Source: CAYYGL01 sp964471235 (GTDB taxonomy: Bacteria; Calditrichota; Calditrichia; RBG-13-44-9; J075). From it: a stretch of 6,138 nt of DNA. The notes beneath the pieces were generated by a model. The model made no database searches and had not been told where the DNA came from. It saw only the letters and a list, made by a program, of their open reading frames with translations. Made by a program: the position numbers and the translations under genes. Positions 1-5,901 of this stretch are shown here, piece after piece; within the stretch, counting starts at the first letter, position 1; the number at the start of each line of letters is the position of its first letter. The stretch spans positions 1 to 6,138 of the forward strand of contig CAYYGL010000238.1 in NCBI GenBank assembly GCA_964471235.1, read 5' to 3'.

Positions 1-121
1 CCCCACTTCGCCGATCGGATATCGGAAATCGTCAATCAGACCTCTCCTGCAAGCACAATTAACATCGCGCGAACAGTGATTTCCGATTGGCGATTTCCGA
101 TTAGCGATTGGCGAGGTGTGG
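1..121. repeat. Imperfect inverted repeat made of heptamer units
   Basis: The reverse complement of positions 1-37 matches positions 85-121 at 30 of 37 positions without gaps, leaving a 47-nt central segment. The best-matched core is 21-37 against 85-101, with one mismatch in 17. Both arms are built of 7-bp units of the form GATNNNC, read leftwards in the left arm and rightwards in the right arm. The element may continue past the left edge of the window. It lies in noncoding DNA beyond the 3' end of the kelch gene. No transposase or target-site duplication is visible. It could be a dispersed palindromic element, or a transcribed hairpin. Function is unknown. Confidence 0.7.
78..112 (+). repeat. 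Five tandem GATNNNC heptamers
   Basis: Five consecutive 7-bp units are seen: GATTTCC, GATTGGC, GATTTCC, GATTAGC, GATTGGC. GAT and the last C are invariant. The unit length is not disguised codon structure, because no convincing gene covers the stretch. Related units occur in opposite orientation at about 10-37 (on the minus strand GATTGAC, GATTTCC, GATATCC, GATCGGC). The pattern recalls the heptanucleotide short tandem repeats described in cyanobacterial intergenic DNA, but no relationship is claimed. Confidence 0.75.
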
Positions 122-127
122 GCGTTC

Positions 128-165
128 TCTCCCCCCGCCGAGGGGTACCCCCCCCGGCTGGGAGA
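128..165 (-). terminator. GC-rich stem-loop 3' of the kelch gene, possible terminator
   Basis: TCTCCC (128-133) can pair with GGGAGA (160-165), GCCG (137-140) with CGGC (155-158), and GGGG (142-145) with the C tract that follows, around a GGGGTACCCC palindrome at 142-151. The structure begins about 65 nt beyond the stop codon of the kelch gene, which is transcribed towards it. No T tract follows on the minus strand, so it is not a classical intrinsic terminator. It may instead be a 3'-end stabilising hairpin or have no role. The stem has bulges and the C run allows alternative pairings. Confidence 0.3.
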
Positions 166-230
166 TAGAAGCATCCCTACCGGTCGGTAAGAGCCGTCGT
201 TGGGGCAGTTCCATCCACCAATCCACCCGG

Positions 231-1478
231 TTACTTCACATACAACATCTTAAAATTGGCAACCGTTTGAGTGGTTTTTAAGACGGCAAGATATAAACCG
301 GAAGCCACCGGGGTGGAAAAACTGTCTTTTCCGTTCCAGTGAAATGTGTGTTCTCCGGAATTAAGGGTTCCGTTAAACAGGGTGGCAATCTTTCGTCCCT
401 GAATGTCATAAATGGTAATTTGCGCATGACTGCGTTGGGGAAGCTGCACCCGGAGATTAATCTCCCCGTTAAAGGGATTGGGATAACCCTGAATCTGGGT
501 AAATGTTGTCGGCAATTGATGAGGGGTGGGATCATCAATCGCGGTAACGACATCAAAGAACTCTACCAGGGAGAGGGGTTGGTTGGTATCCTGGGTGTAT
601 CCTCCGATGACATAGATACGATTGTTTAGCACGGCAGCCGTCATTCCGGTACGGGCGGTTGGGGCGGGAGTGCCGGTTATAATTTGTCCGGTGCGGTAAT
701 TGTAAATCTCCACCATGTTGGTGGGACCGCTCAGGGTGTTGCCGCCAATCATGAACAGGCTGTCGCCCACCGACGCCGTTGCTCCGCCACCCCGGGGCAT
801 TTGCAAAGACGGAGCCGGAAACCAGGTAAAAAACCATCCCGGTCCGGCAATTGCTTTAAAACCGGTTACCAACGGTCCGTTAAAAAAACCTCCGAACATA
901 TACAGGGTGTCATTCCACACGCTGGCAAAGGGTGCTGCCACCGGATTTGTCAGTTCACTGGGAGCGTCTTCCCATTGCCCGGTCGAATCATCATACCACT
1001 CGATATCCTCCTCATAATTTCCCTCACGGATCCCGCCCATCACACAAATTTTATTTCTCAACAGAACCGCAATATGTCCTTCCCGCTGTCTTTGCAAATC
1101 ATCAATGGTGGTCCATGAACCGGTTTGAGGATTGTAAACCACAACATCATCTGTTTCTTCATTTTGCACATTTCGCCCGCCCATTAAATAAATTTCGCCA
1201 TTAAAAACAATGGCAGCGGCATTCACACGGGCTTCCGCAAAAGGGGGCACCACGGTATCATCCCAGGTGTCGGTTGTCGGGTCGTACCGCTCCACCGTAT
1301 TCAGGAGTACTCCGTTGGTGGTTGCTCCACCCAGCACATAAATGTAACCGTTCAGCGTCACGGTAGCGGCTCCCCAGCGGGGGGTGTTTAATGACGTTCC
1401 GGTAAACCAGTCGCCCCCCATTAGATAACTGCTGCAAATAATGCCAATTATCAGCACATATTTTAAATTGCTAAACAT
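231..1478 (-). CDS. Secreted six-repeat kelch propeller protein with C-terminal sorting domain
   Basis: This 415-residue protein has an N-terminal Sec-type signal peptide (residues 1 to about 20, hydrophobic YVLIIGII core). It then has six kelch repeats, marked by glycine pairs at about 50-51, 100-101, 148-149, 196-197, 245-246 and 292-293. The spacing of 47-50 residues and the preceding hydrophobic strands (YVLGG, YLMGG, YVIGG) predict a six-bladed beta-propeller. A linker of about 20 residues leads to a C-terminal FlgD-like/Por-type sorting domain (about 327-415) with YPNPFN at 332-337 and a terminal GLYLAVL...KMLYVK strand pair. In FCB bacteria such domains direct export by the type IX secretion system or cell-surface attachment; that is family knowledge, not shown here. 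The start is supported by AGAGGA at 1485-1490, 6 nt before the ATG. It follows the lipoprotein gene by 60 bp on the same strand and may be cotranscribed with it. The ligand cannot be told from sequence. Confidence 0.93.
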   Translation of the reverse strand: MFSNLKYVLIIGIICSSYLMGGDWFTGTSLNTPRWGAATVTLNGYIYVLGGATTNGVLLNTVERYDPTTDTWDDTVVPPFAEARVNAAAIVFNGEIYLMGGRNVQNEETDDVVVYNPQTGSWTTIDDLQRQREGHIAVLLRNKICVMGGIREGNYEEDIEWYDDSTGQWEDAPSELTNPVAAPFASVWNDTLYMFGGFFNGPLVTGFKAIAGPGWFFTWFPAPSLQMPRGGGATASVGDSLFMIGGNTLSGPTNMVEIYNYRTGQIITGTPAPTARTGMTAAVLNNRIYVIGGYTQDTNQPLSLVEFFDVVTAIDDPTPHQLPTTFTQIQGYPNPFNGEINLRVQLPQRSHAQITIYDIQGRKIATLFNGTLNSGEHTFHWNGKDSFSTPVASGLYLAVLKTTQTVANFKMLYVK

Positions 1479-1538
1479 AGTATATCCTCTTAATGTAGTT
1501 ACTTGCTGGTGAATTCGGTGTCCTCAGATTATCGCATC

Positions 1539-2519
1539 TCAAGGTATGACAAACGAACTTTTTTTGGAGCGGCTCCGATTGCCAAATTCGTCAACGATAT
1601 AAATCACCCAGAAAAAATTTCCGGCTGGCAGCGGATTGGTATAGGTATAACTCGTGTTGGCGGGAGGGATATTGGCAATGGCATCCACCAGAGTTGAAAA
1701 GTTAATGAATGATTGGTAAATTTCGATCGTGTAAGAAAATGTAAACGGCACCGAGACCGGTGCCCACTGAAATTCAATGGGTGGCGTAAGGGTGACCCCG
1801 CCAGCAGGAAATTGGGTTAAGGGTGTTTGATCGATGATCCGGGTGATAAAGGCGGCATCGGACTGACTGACAGCGCCTGGTAAATCTTGTGCCTGGAAAA
1901 CAAAGGGCTTCCCAACCAGTTCTCCGAGAAAAGTAAGTCCGATTTGATGAGGTTCCACCTGGGTAATGAATTGTTGTTCCTGTGGTGAGACCCGGGTTAA
2001 GGTATCGACAAAAGAAAAATCCGGAATCTGCATGGTTACCTGGCTCACATCCCCACCGCCATCACGATCCTCCACCGTCACTTCTATTTGTACTAAAAAA
2101 AGATCATCCGGGGGAAAGAACCGGGATATATGATGGGTGGTCAGGGAGATATTGGTAAAATACGGCAGGGCATCCAACTTGAAGGTGACATCCTGAGGAA
2201 TCGGTAGCCGTACCGAAAGGGAATCGCTCCGAAAGCCGGTTGCCTGGCAGGTGAGCAGGTAATCACCGCCGGGAATCTCTCCCCGCAGGTCGAAATTGCC
2301 CGAGGCATCGCTTAATGTAATTAAATTTGCCGGTTTTAATGTTATCATCGCCCCTTCAATGGCATTCGTGGTATAAAATCTCTCCACTCGCCCCTTTACT
2401 TCAATACCGTTTACCGGGTCCAACGGATTGTCCCGCGGGGCATCGCCGCCACACCCTGCTAAGATCAAAACAATAATGGTGCCAATAAATTTAAAGAATA
2501 GAAGGTATCTTCGTTGCAT
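1539..2519 (-). CDS. Outer-membrane or surface lipoprotein with carboxypeptidase-regulatory-like domain
   Basis: The 326-residue product starts with a lipoprotein signal peptide: basic MQRRY, a hydrophobic stretch, then lipobox L20-A21-G22-C23, with C23 the predicted lipidated residue. The residue after it is Gly, so nothing suggests inner-membrane retention. DNPLDP at 30-35, just after the lipidation site, is a motif I associate with FCB-group (Calditrichota/Ignavibacteriota-like) lipoproteins. Residues about 38-116 look like a CarboxypepD_reg-like beta-sandwich (GRV, AMITL, SDASGNFDL, GDYLLTCQATGF, a pattern also seen in TonB-receptor N-termini and surface proteins). The C-terminal part (about 225-326) resembles a fibronectin-III-like fold (EFQWAPV, FFWVIYIVDEFGN). 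AAAGG lies 9 nt before the ATG. The gene is the first of a two-gene minus-strand unit with the kelch gene. No enzymatic motif is seen; a binding or scaffold role is an inference. Confidence 0.9.
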   Translation of the reverse strand: MQRRYLLFFKFIGTIIVLILAGCGGDAPRDNPLDPVNGIEVKGRVERFYTTNAIEGAMITLKPANLITLSDASGNFDLRGEIPGGDYLLTCQATGFRSDSLSVRLPIPQDVTFKLDALPYFTNISLTTHHISRFFPPDDLFLVQIEVTVEDRDGGGDVSQVTMQIPDFSFVDTLTRVSPQEQQFITQVEPHQIGLTFLGELVGKPFVFQAQDLPGAVSQSDAAFITRIIDQTPLTQFPAGGVTLTPPIEFQWAPVSVPFTFSYTIEIYQSFINFSTLVDAIANIPPANTSYTYTNPLPAGNFFWVIYIVDEFGNRSRSKKSSFVIP

Positions 2520-2554
2520 CTTCCGCAGCCTTTACCAGTAATTTTTTAGCTGAT

Positions 2555-2583
2555 AATTTATGTGAAATCAATAAGAAAAGCAA
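2555..2583 (-). promoter_or_regulatory. Candidate promoter of the lipoprotein-kelch unit
   Basis: On the minus strand TTGCTT (2578-2583) is followed after 17 nt by TAAATT (2555-2560), about 36 nt upstream of the lipoprotein start codon. The surrounding DNA is AT-rich. An overlapping alternative is TTGATT with 17 nt before TAAAAA. The match is to the general sigma-70 consensus; FCB organisms often use different promoter elements, so this is tentative. Confidence 0.3.
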
Positions 2584-2607
2584 CATTACGGTTTAAAGCC
2601 GATGTTT

Positions 2608-2636
2608 TCGACAACTGGATTTTACTTTTCGATTAT
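2608..2636 (+). promoter_or_regulatory. Candidate rightward promoter upstream of xdhC
   Basis: TCGACA (2608-2613) and GATTAT (2631-2636) are separated by 17 nt, giving 5 of 6 and 4 of 6 matches to the sigma-70 consensus. An imperfect palindrome, TATGC-N10-GCATA (2634-2653), begins inside the -10 element, where a repressor could act. The transcript would have a leader of roughly 165 nt before the XdhC start. This rests only on consensus matching. Confidence 0.22.
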
Positions 2637-2807
2637 GCGCACCGCCGTGCATAACATGCCCTCCTCCGCTGGGAAATGCATCTCGATAACCGGTTTCCGA
2701 GCCTGCCCTCCCATGGGAAAATCTTCTCTCTCAAGACATAGAAAACACTTTATTTTACCAGTCCAACCGTTTATTTTGTCAGGTGGTTAAAAAGTTGAGC
2801 AACATCC

Positions 2808-3923
2808 ATGAAACCGATATTTGAAGAAGCCCTCCGGCTGCTTCGGCAGCATCAACCGTTTGTGATTGCCACGGTGGTGCGGGTAAAAGGTTCCACTCCG
2901 CAGAAGCCCGGGGCAAAGATGCTAATCCGCAGTGATGGCACCACCCTGGGCACCCTGGGAGGCGGTTGTGTAGAAGGGGACATTTATTATCATGCCACGC
3001 GGATGCTGAAAGAGGGGGAACGGGTTCATTTTCACCGTTATATTTTAACGGAAGAGATGGCTGCCCGGGATGGTCTGGTGTGCGGTGGTACCATGTTTTT
3101 CTTCCTGCAAGCGTTTTTTGATGAGGAGCCCTGGCTGCTTTGGGTAGAACGAATTTTACATGCTTACCGGGGAGAAGCACCGGTAGCCCTTGCCACCCTG
3201 ATGAATTCCACCGATAACGAGAAAACTTCCGGTATGCAGCTTCTTATTTCCGAAGATCGCCGTCTGGATGGCTCTACCGGGAATGATGCACTCGACCGGG
3301 AGATAAGCAAAATCGGTAGTCGGCTGGCGGTGCAGGGGGAGACGCATTACCTTACCTGGCAAGACGGCAGGGAATTTTTTATAGAGGGCATCACGGCACC
3401 ACCGCTGCTGATCATCATGGGAGGGGGGCATGTGGGAAAGGCGGTATCCCAATTGGCTGCCGGTGTTGGGTTTCGGATTGTTGTGATGGACGACCGGGAG
3501 GAGTTTGCAGATTGCCAGCGGTTCCCGGAAGCGGAACAGACCATCGTTGCGGATTTTGGAGAGGGTTTAGACCAGGTTCAGGTCGGTGCAAATACCTTTA
3601 TTTTGATTGCCACCCGGGGGCACCGTTTTGACGACCTGGCACTGGAGGCTGCCCTGCGCACAACGGCGCGCTACATCGGTTTGTTGGGCAGTAAGCGAAA
3701 AGTCTTTATGATTTACAAGCGGCTGCTATCAGAAGGCATCTCCCCGGAAAGTCTCCAACGAGTGCATGCCCCAATCGGATTGGATATCGGCGCCCTTAGC
3801 CCGGAAGAACTTGCCGTCAGCATTGTGGGGGAAATGATTGCCGTTCGGCGGGGAAAACCGGGCGGCTTTCTGACTATCTCTATCGAAACCATCCGCCGGT
3901 TGAGTGAGAAACCAGGAGGTTGA
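2808..3923 (+). CDS. xdhC: XdhC-family molybdenum hydroxylase maturation factor
   Basis: This 371-residue protein is a full two-domain member of the XdhC/CoxI family. The N-terminal domain (about 1-110) has VRVKGSTP (24-31), GGGCVEG (51-57) and a VCGG segment (91-94). The C-terminal Rossmann-like domain (about 198-355) has the nucleotide-binding GGGHVG (205-210), the ATRGHRFDD segment (268-276), LGSKRK (293-298) and the family signature APIGLDIGALSPEELAVSI (321-339). XdhC proteins bind molybdenum cofactor and help insert the sulfurated cofactor into xanthine dehydrogenase-type enzymes in the cytoplasm. No hydroxylase subunit is in the window, so the client is inferred to lie outside it. The ATG is fixed by an in-frame TGA at 2796-2798; no good Shine-Dalgarno sequence precedes it (AGGTGG at 2781-2786 is 21 nt away). 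ssnA follows on the same strand after a 372-bp repeat-filled gap. A paralogue in the selenium-dependent branch cannot be excluded. Confidence 0.92.
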   Translation: MKPIFEEALRLLRQHQPFVIATVVRVKGSTPQKPGAKMLIRSDGTTLGTLGGGCVEGDIYYHATRMLKEGERVHFHRYILTEEMAARDGLVCGGTMFFFLQAFFDEEPWLLWVERILHAYRGEAPVALATLMNSTDNEKTSGMQLLISEDRRLDGSTGNDALDREISKIGSRLAVQGETHYLTWQDGREFFIEGITAPPLLIIMGGGHVGKAVSQLAAGVGFRIVVMDDREEFADCQRFPEAEQTIVADFGEGLDQVQVGANTFILIATRGHRFDDLALEAALRTTARYIGLLGSKRKVFMIYKRLLSEGISPESLQRVHAPIGLDIGALSPEELAVSIVGEMIAVRRGKPGGFLTISIETIRRLSEKPGG

Positions 3924-3960
3924 TGGAGAGATGAGTGGGCAGCGTGGGAACATCAGGGGT

Positions 3961-4055
3961 CAGTGAGACAGTAAGGCAGTGAGACAGTAAGGCAGTGAGA
4001 CAGTAGGGCAGTGGGACAGTGAAACAGTGAGACAGTAATCAGTAGGACAGTAGGG
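3961..4055 (+). repeat. 8-bp tandem array, consensus CAGTRRGR, 12 units
   Basis: Twelve consecutive units begin with CAGT. Those at 3961, 3977, 3993 and 4025 are CAGTGAGA; those at 3969 and 3985 are CAGTAAGG; the others are CAGTAGGG, CAGTGGGA, CAGTGAAA, CAGTAGGA and one 7-nt unit CAGTAAT at 4033-4039. The first five alternate in a 16-bp higher-order unit. The period is not a multiple of three, so this is a noncoding microsatellite rather than a protein repeat. It starts 37 bp after the XdhC stop codon. Copy number is likely to vary by slippage. Confidence 0.92.
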
Positions 4056-4181
4056 GCAGGAATAGGGCGGTCAAGCTATCCGCAGCAAGTTGGGTGATGG
4101 GTAAATGAGTAGATGTACGAGAAAGGGATAAAAACCAACCGCCAATAGCGAACAACGGGAACTGAGAAGATGGGGATTCAT

Positions 4182-4233
4182 TCATTACTCACTATTCATC
4201 ACTCGTCACGCGTCAGGTTTCACGTATCGCTCA
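4182..4233 (+). repeat. Degenerate 7-bp tandem array, consensus TCACNNN
   Basis: Units are TCATTAC, TCACTAT, a 3-nt fragment TCA (4196-4198), TCACTCG, TCACGCG, TCAGGTT, TCACGTA and a degenerate TCGCTCA. The TCA triplets recur every 7 bp at 4182, 4189 and 4196, then, after the 3-nt phase shift, at 4199, 4206, 4213 and 4220. A fainter 7-bp rhythm is seen to the left, for example CCAACCG, CCAATAG, CGAACAA at 4135-4155 and TGGGTGA, TGGGTAA at 4091-4104. No function is assigned. Confidence 0.65.
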
Positions 4234-4282
4234 ATCTGCAAAACAAAAGCGGAAATCCGTAACCAAACATGGATATATCTCC

Positions 4283-4288
4283 AGAGGT
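4283..4288 (+). promoter_or_regulatory. Ribosome binding site deciding the ssnA start
   Basis: AGAGGT lies 7 nt before the ATG at 4296. The in-frame ATG at 4269 has no comparable upstream sequence and would add nine residues not expected in this family. The site therefore favours 4296 as the true start. Confidence 0.7.
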
Positions 4289-4295
4289 AGTCAAC

Positions 4296-5642
4296 ATGAG
4301 CTTGCTAATTCACAACGCCAATATTTTCACCAACGATGATCATAACACCATTCTAACCGATTATTCTGTGGCGCTTGAAGGGGCTCGAATTGTGGCGGTG
4401 GGTCCTCAATTGGAATTAAAAGAAGCGTATCGCGATTACCCCAAACTAAACGCCCGGGGCAGGTTGCTGATGCCGGGATTGATCAACACCCATAACCATT
4501 TTTACAGCACTTTTGCCCGGGGATTGGCGTTGCGGGAAACACCCCAAAATTTTTACGATATTCTCTCCATGCTGTGGTGGAAACTGGATTCCGCCCTGGA
4601 CCCCGAGGCGGTTTATTATAGCACATTGATCCCGGCGATAACCGCCATTCGCAGCGGGGTCACCGCGGTTATCGACCACCACGCCAGCCCCAATGCGGTG
4701 GATGGCAGTCTCGACCAGATTGAGGAAGCGCTTTCCCTGCTGGGGTTGCGGGCTATCCTGTGTTACGAAATCTCCGACCGCGACGGCGAGGAGGTGCGGA
4801 ACTACGGGTTGATGGAAAATGAACGGTTCGCCAAAAAATGCGACCTTGCCCGGCAGGATGACCCGGACTATTTGTTCGATGCCATGGTTGGTTTGCATGC
4901 GTCCTTTACCCTGGAGAACGAGAGCCTGGAGTTAGCCGGGGAACTAAGCCGAACCCGGGAAAAGGGTTGTCACATTCACCTGCTGGAGGACCAGGTGGAT
5001 AAAACCATGACCCGGAAAAAATATGAGTATGGGGTGGTTGCCCGGTTGTTAAAATATGGCATCCTTGGCGAAAAAAGCCTCACTGCCCATGGCATTTATT
5101 TGACCGATCAGGAGATGAAAATATTGGCGGATACCGGCACCATGCTGGCGCACAACCCGCAATCGAACATGAACAATGCGGTGGGCAGGGCGGATATTTT
5201 TAAGATGATGGACCACGGCATATTGGTGGGGATTGGGACGGACGGCATGTCCGGGGATATCAAACCGGATATCCGCACCGCATATTTGTTGCATAAACAC
5301 GATTTACATAATTCAACCGTGGGTTGGGAAGAAATTCAGGAGATGGCGCTGAAGAACAATGCCGAAATTTACCGACGCATCAGCGGGCAGAAAATCGGTG
5401 TGATCGCTCCCGGCTACTTAGCCGATTTAATCATCATCGATTACTACTCCCCTACCCCCCTCACCCCGCAAAACTTCTGGGGGCACTTTCTGTTCGGCAT
5501 TGCCGATGCCCCGGTGGATACCACCATCATCAACGGCAAAATTGTGATGCAGAATAAAGAGATTCCGGACATCGATGAAGAGGAAATTGCCGCCGAAGCT
5601 CACATGGTGGCGGAAGAGGTGTGGCGGCGGTTTTATGAGTAA
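4296..5642 (+). CDS. ssnA: SsnA-type amidohydrolase (putative aminohydrolase)
   Basis: The 448-residue product (457 if the ATG at 4269 is used) belongs to the metal-dependent amidohydrolase superfamily, ATZ/TRZ/SsnA branch. Numbered from the 4296 start, the metal and catalytic residues are present: H66 and H68 in NTHNHFYST, H228 and E231 in HIHLLED, H265 in LTAHGIYL, and D316 in GIGTDG. The beta-sandwich flanks are recognisable at the N-terminus (LLIHNANIF) and C-terminus (PGYLADLIIID, TTIINGKIVMQ). Length is close to that of E. coli SsnA (about 440 residues). Family members deaminate or hydrolyse ring amides; SsnA's exact substrate is, to my knowledge, not firmly established, but it is linked to anaerobic purine breakdown. 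It lies between xdhC and ygfK on the same strand, the pairing with ygfK being the strongest argument for SsnA over a generic chlorohydrolase or guanine deaminase. Confidence 0.92.
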   Translation: MSLLIHNANIFTNDDHNTILTDYSVALEGARIVAVGPQLELKEAYRDYPKLNARGRLLMPGLINTHNHFYSTFARGLALRETPQNFYDILSMLWWKLDSALDPEAVYYSTLIPAITAIRSGVTAVIDHHASPNAVDGSLDQIEEALSLLGLRAILCYEISDRDGEEVRNYGLMENERFAKKCDLARQDDPDYLFDAMVGLHASFTLENESLELAGELSRTREKGCHIHLLEDQVDKTMTRKKYEYGVVARLLKYGILGEKSLTAHGIYLTDQEMKILADTGTMLAHNPQSNMNNAVGRADIFKMMDHGILVGIGTDGMSGDIKPDIRTAYLLHKHDLHNSTVGWEEIQEMALKNNAEIYRRISGQKIGVIAPGYLADLIIIDYYSPTPLTPQNFWGHFLFGIADAPVDTTIINGKIVMQNKEIPDIDEEEIAAEAHMVAEEVWRRFYE

Positions 5643-5901
5643 GCTGCGAGAAATTGGTGGCAGCGTTACGCCTGCGGTTACCGGATTGTGTTAAACCAAC
5701 ATCGGTTATCCAGAGTGAATCCTTTTGTTTATCACTTGATCCGACACAAAAAAATAGTGAGGGTGCTTTGCCTGCCCTGGCAAAAAGGATTGGAAACATT
5801 GGGATTATAATCCGGGATCGGAGCATTTGTGGCAATGAATTCTTCGTTTTACCGTTTGAAGTGCCCCAATTATCTTTACGTGATTAACCAGAGGAGCCCC
5901 A
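5643..5901. other. Intergenic region between ssnA and ygfK
   Basis: This stretch shows no credible gene and no tandem repeat. It contains a perfect 6-bp inverted repeat TTTGCC/GGCAAA (5767-5772 and 5779-5784) with a 6-nt loop, and an isolated TATAAT at 5806-5811 without a suitable -35 element. Either ygfK has its own promoter here or the genes are cotranscribed with a long spacer; the sequence does not decide. Confidence 0.45.

Larger units (their letters stand above)
3924..4295. other. Repeat-filled intergenic region between xdhC and ssnA
   Basis: No credible coding sequence is present. The stretch holds an 8-bp tandem array (3961-4055) and a degenerate 7-bp-period region (clear at 4182-4233, faint from about 4091). 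The first lies soon after the XdhC stop and the second ends about 60 nt before the SsnA start. No intrinsic terminator was found. If xdhC and ssnA are cotranscribed, these repeats are part of the message. Confidence 0.7.

Noticed and set aside
178..189. TACCG-GT-CGGTA palindrome
   Set aside because: Short, with a loop too small for a hairpin, and not tied to any promoter or other feature.
684..1118. 144-codon plus-strand open frame
   Set aside because: It lies wholly antisense to the kelch gene, whose repeat pattern and sorting domain are clear; the translation shows no recognisable fold.
2602..2790. 62-codon plus-strand open frame in the divergent gap
   Set aside because: No ribosome binding site, no recognisable domain, and unlikely composition for a real small protein.
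2796..2798. In-frame TGA before the XdhC ATG as a selenocysteine codon
   Set aside because: The family N-terminus begins at the following ATG, so TGA here is simply an upstream stop despite the selenium-linked context.
2779..3180. 133-codon minus-strand open frame
   Set aside because: Antisense to the N-terminal domain of xdhC; its composition is that of a shadow frame.
3961..4055. CRISPR array
   Set aside because: The units are directly adjacent 8-mers without spacers, so this is a microsatellite.
4446..4898. 150-codon minus-strand open frame
   Set aside because: Antisense to the catalytic half of ssnA, with no recognisable domain.
5778..5793. Sigma-54-like promoter (TGGC...TTGG)
   Set aside because: The spacing between the two elements is off by one and the second element lacks the GC required by the consensus.
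5806..5811. TATAAT as a ygfK promoter -10 element
   Set aside because: No acceptable -35 element lies 16-18 nt upstream, so it is noted but not called as a promoter.
5654..5887. 77-codon plus-strand open frame between ssnA and ygfK
   Set aside because: No ribosome binding site or familiar motif; ygfK has a strong site just downstream, so this looks like spacer.
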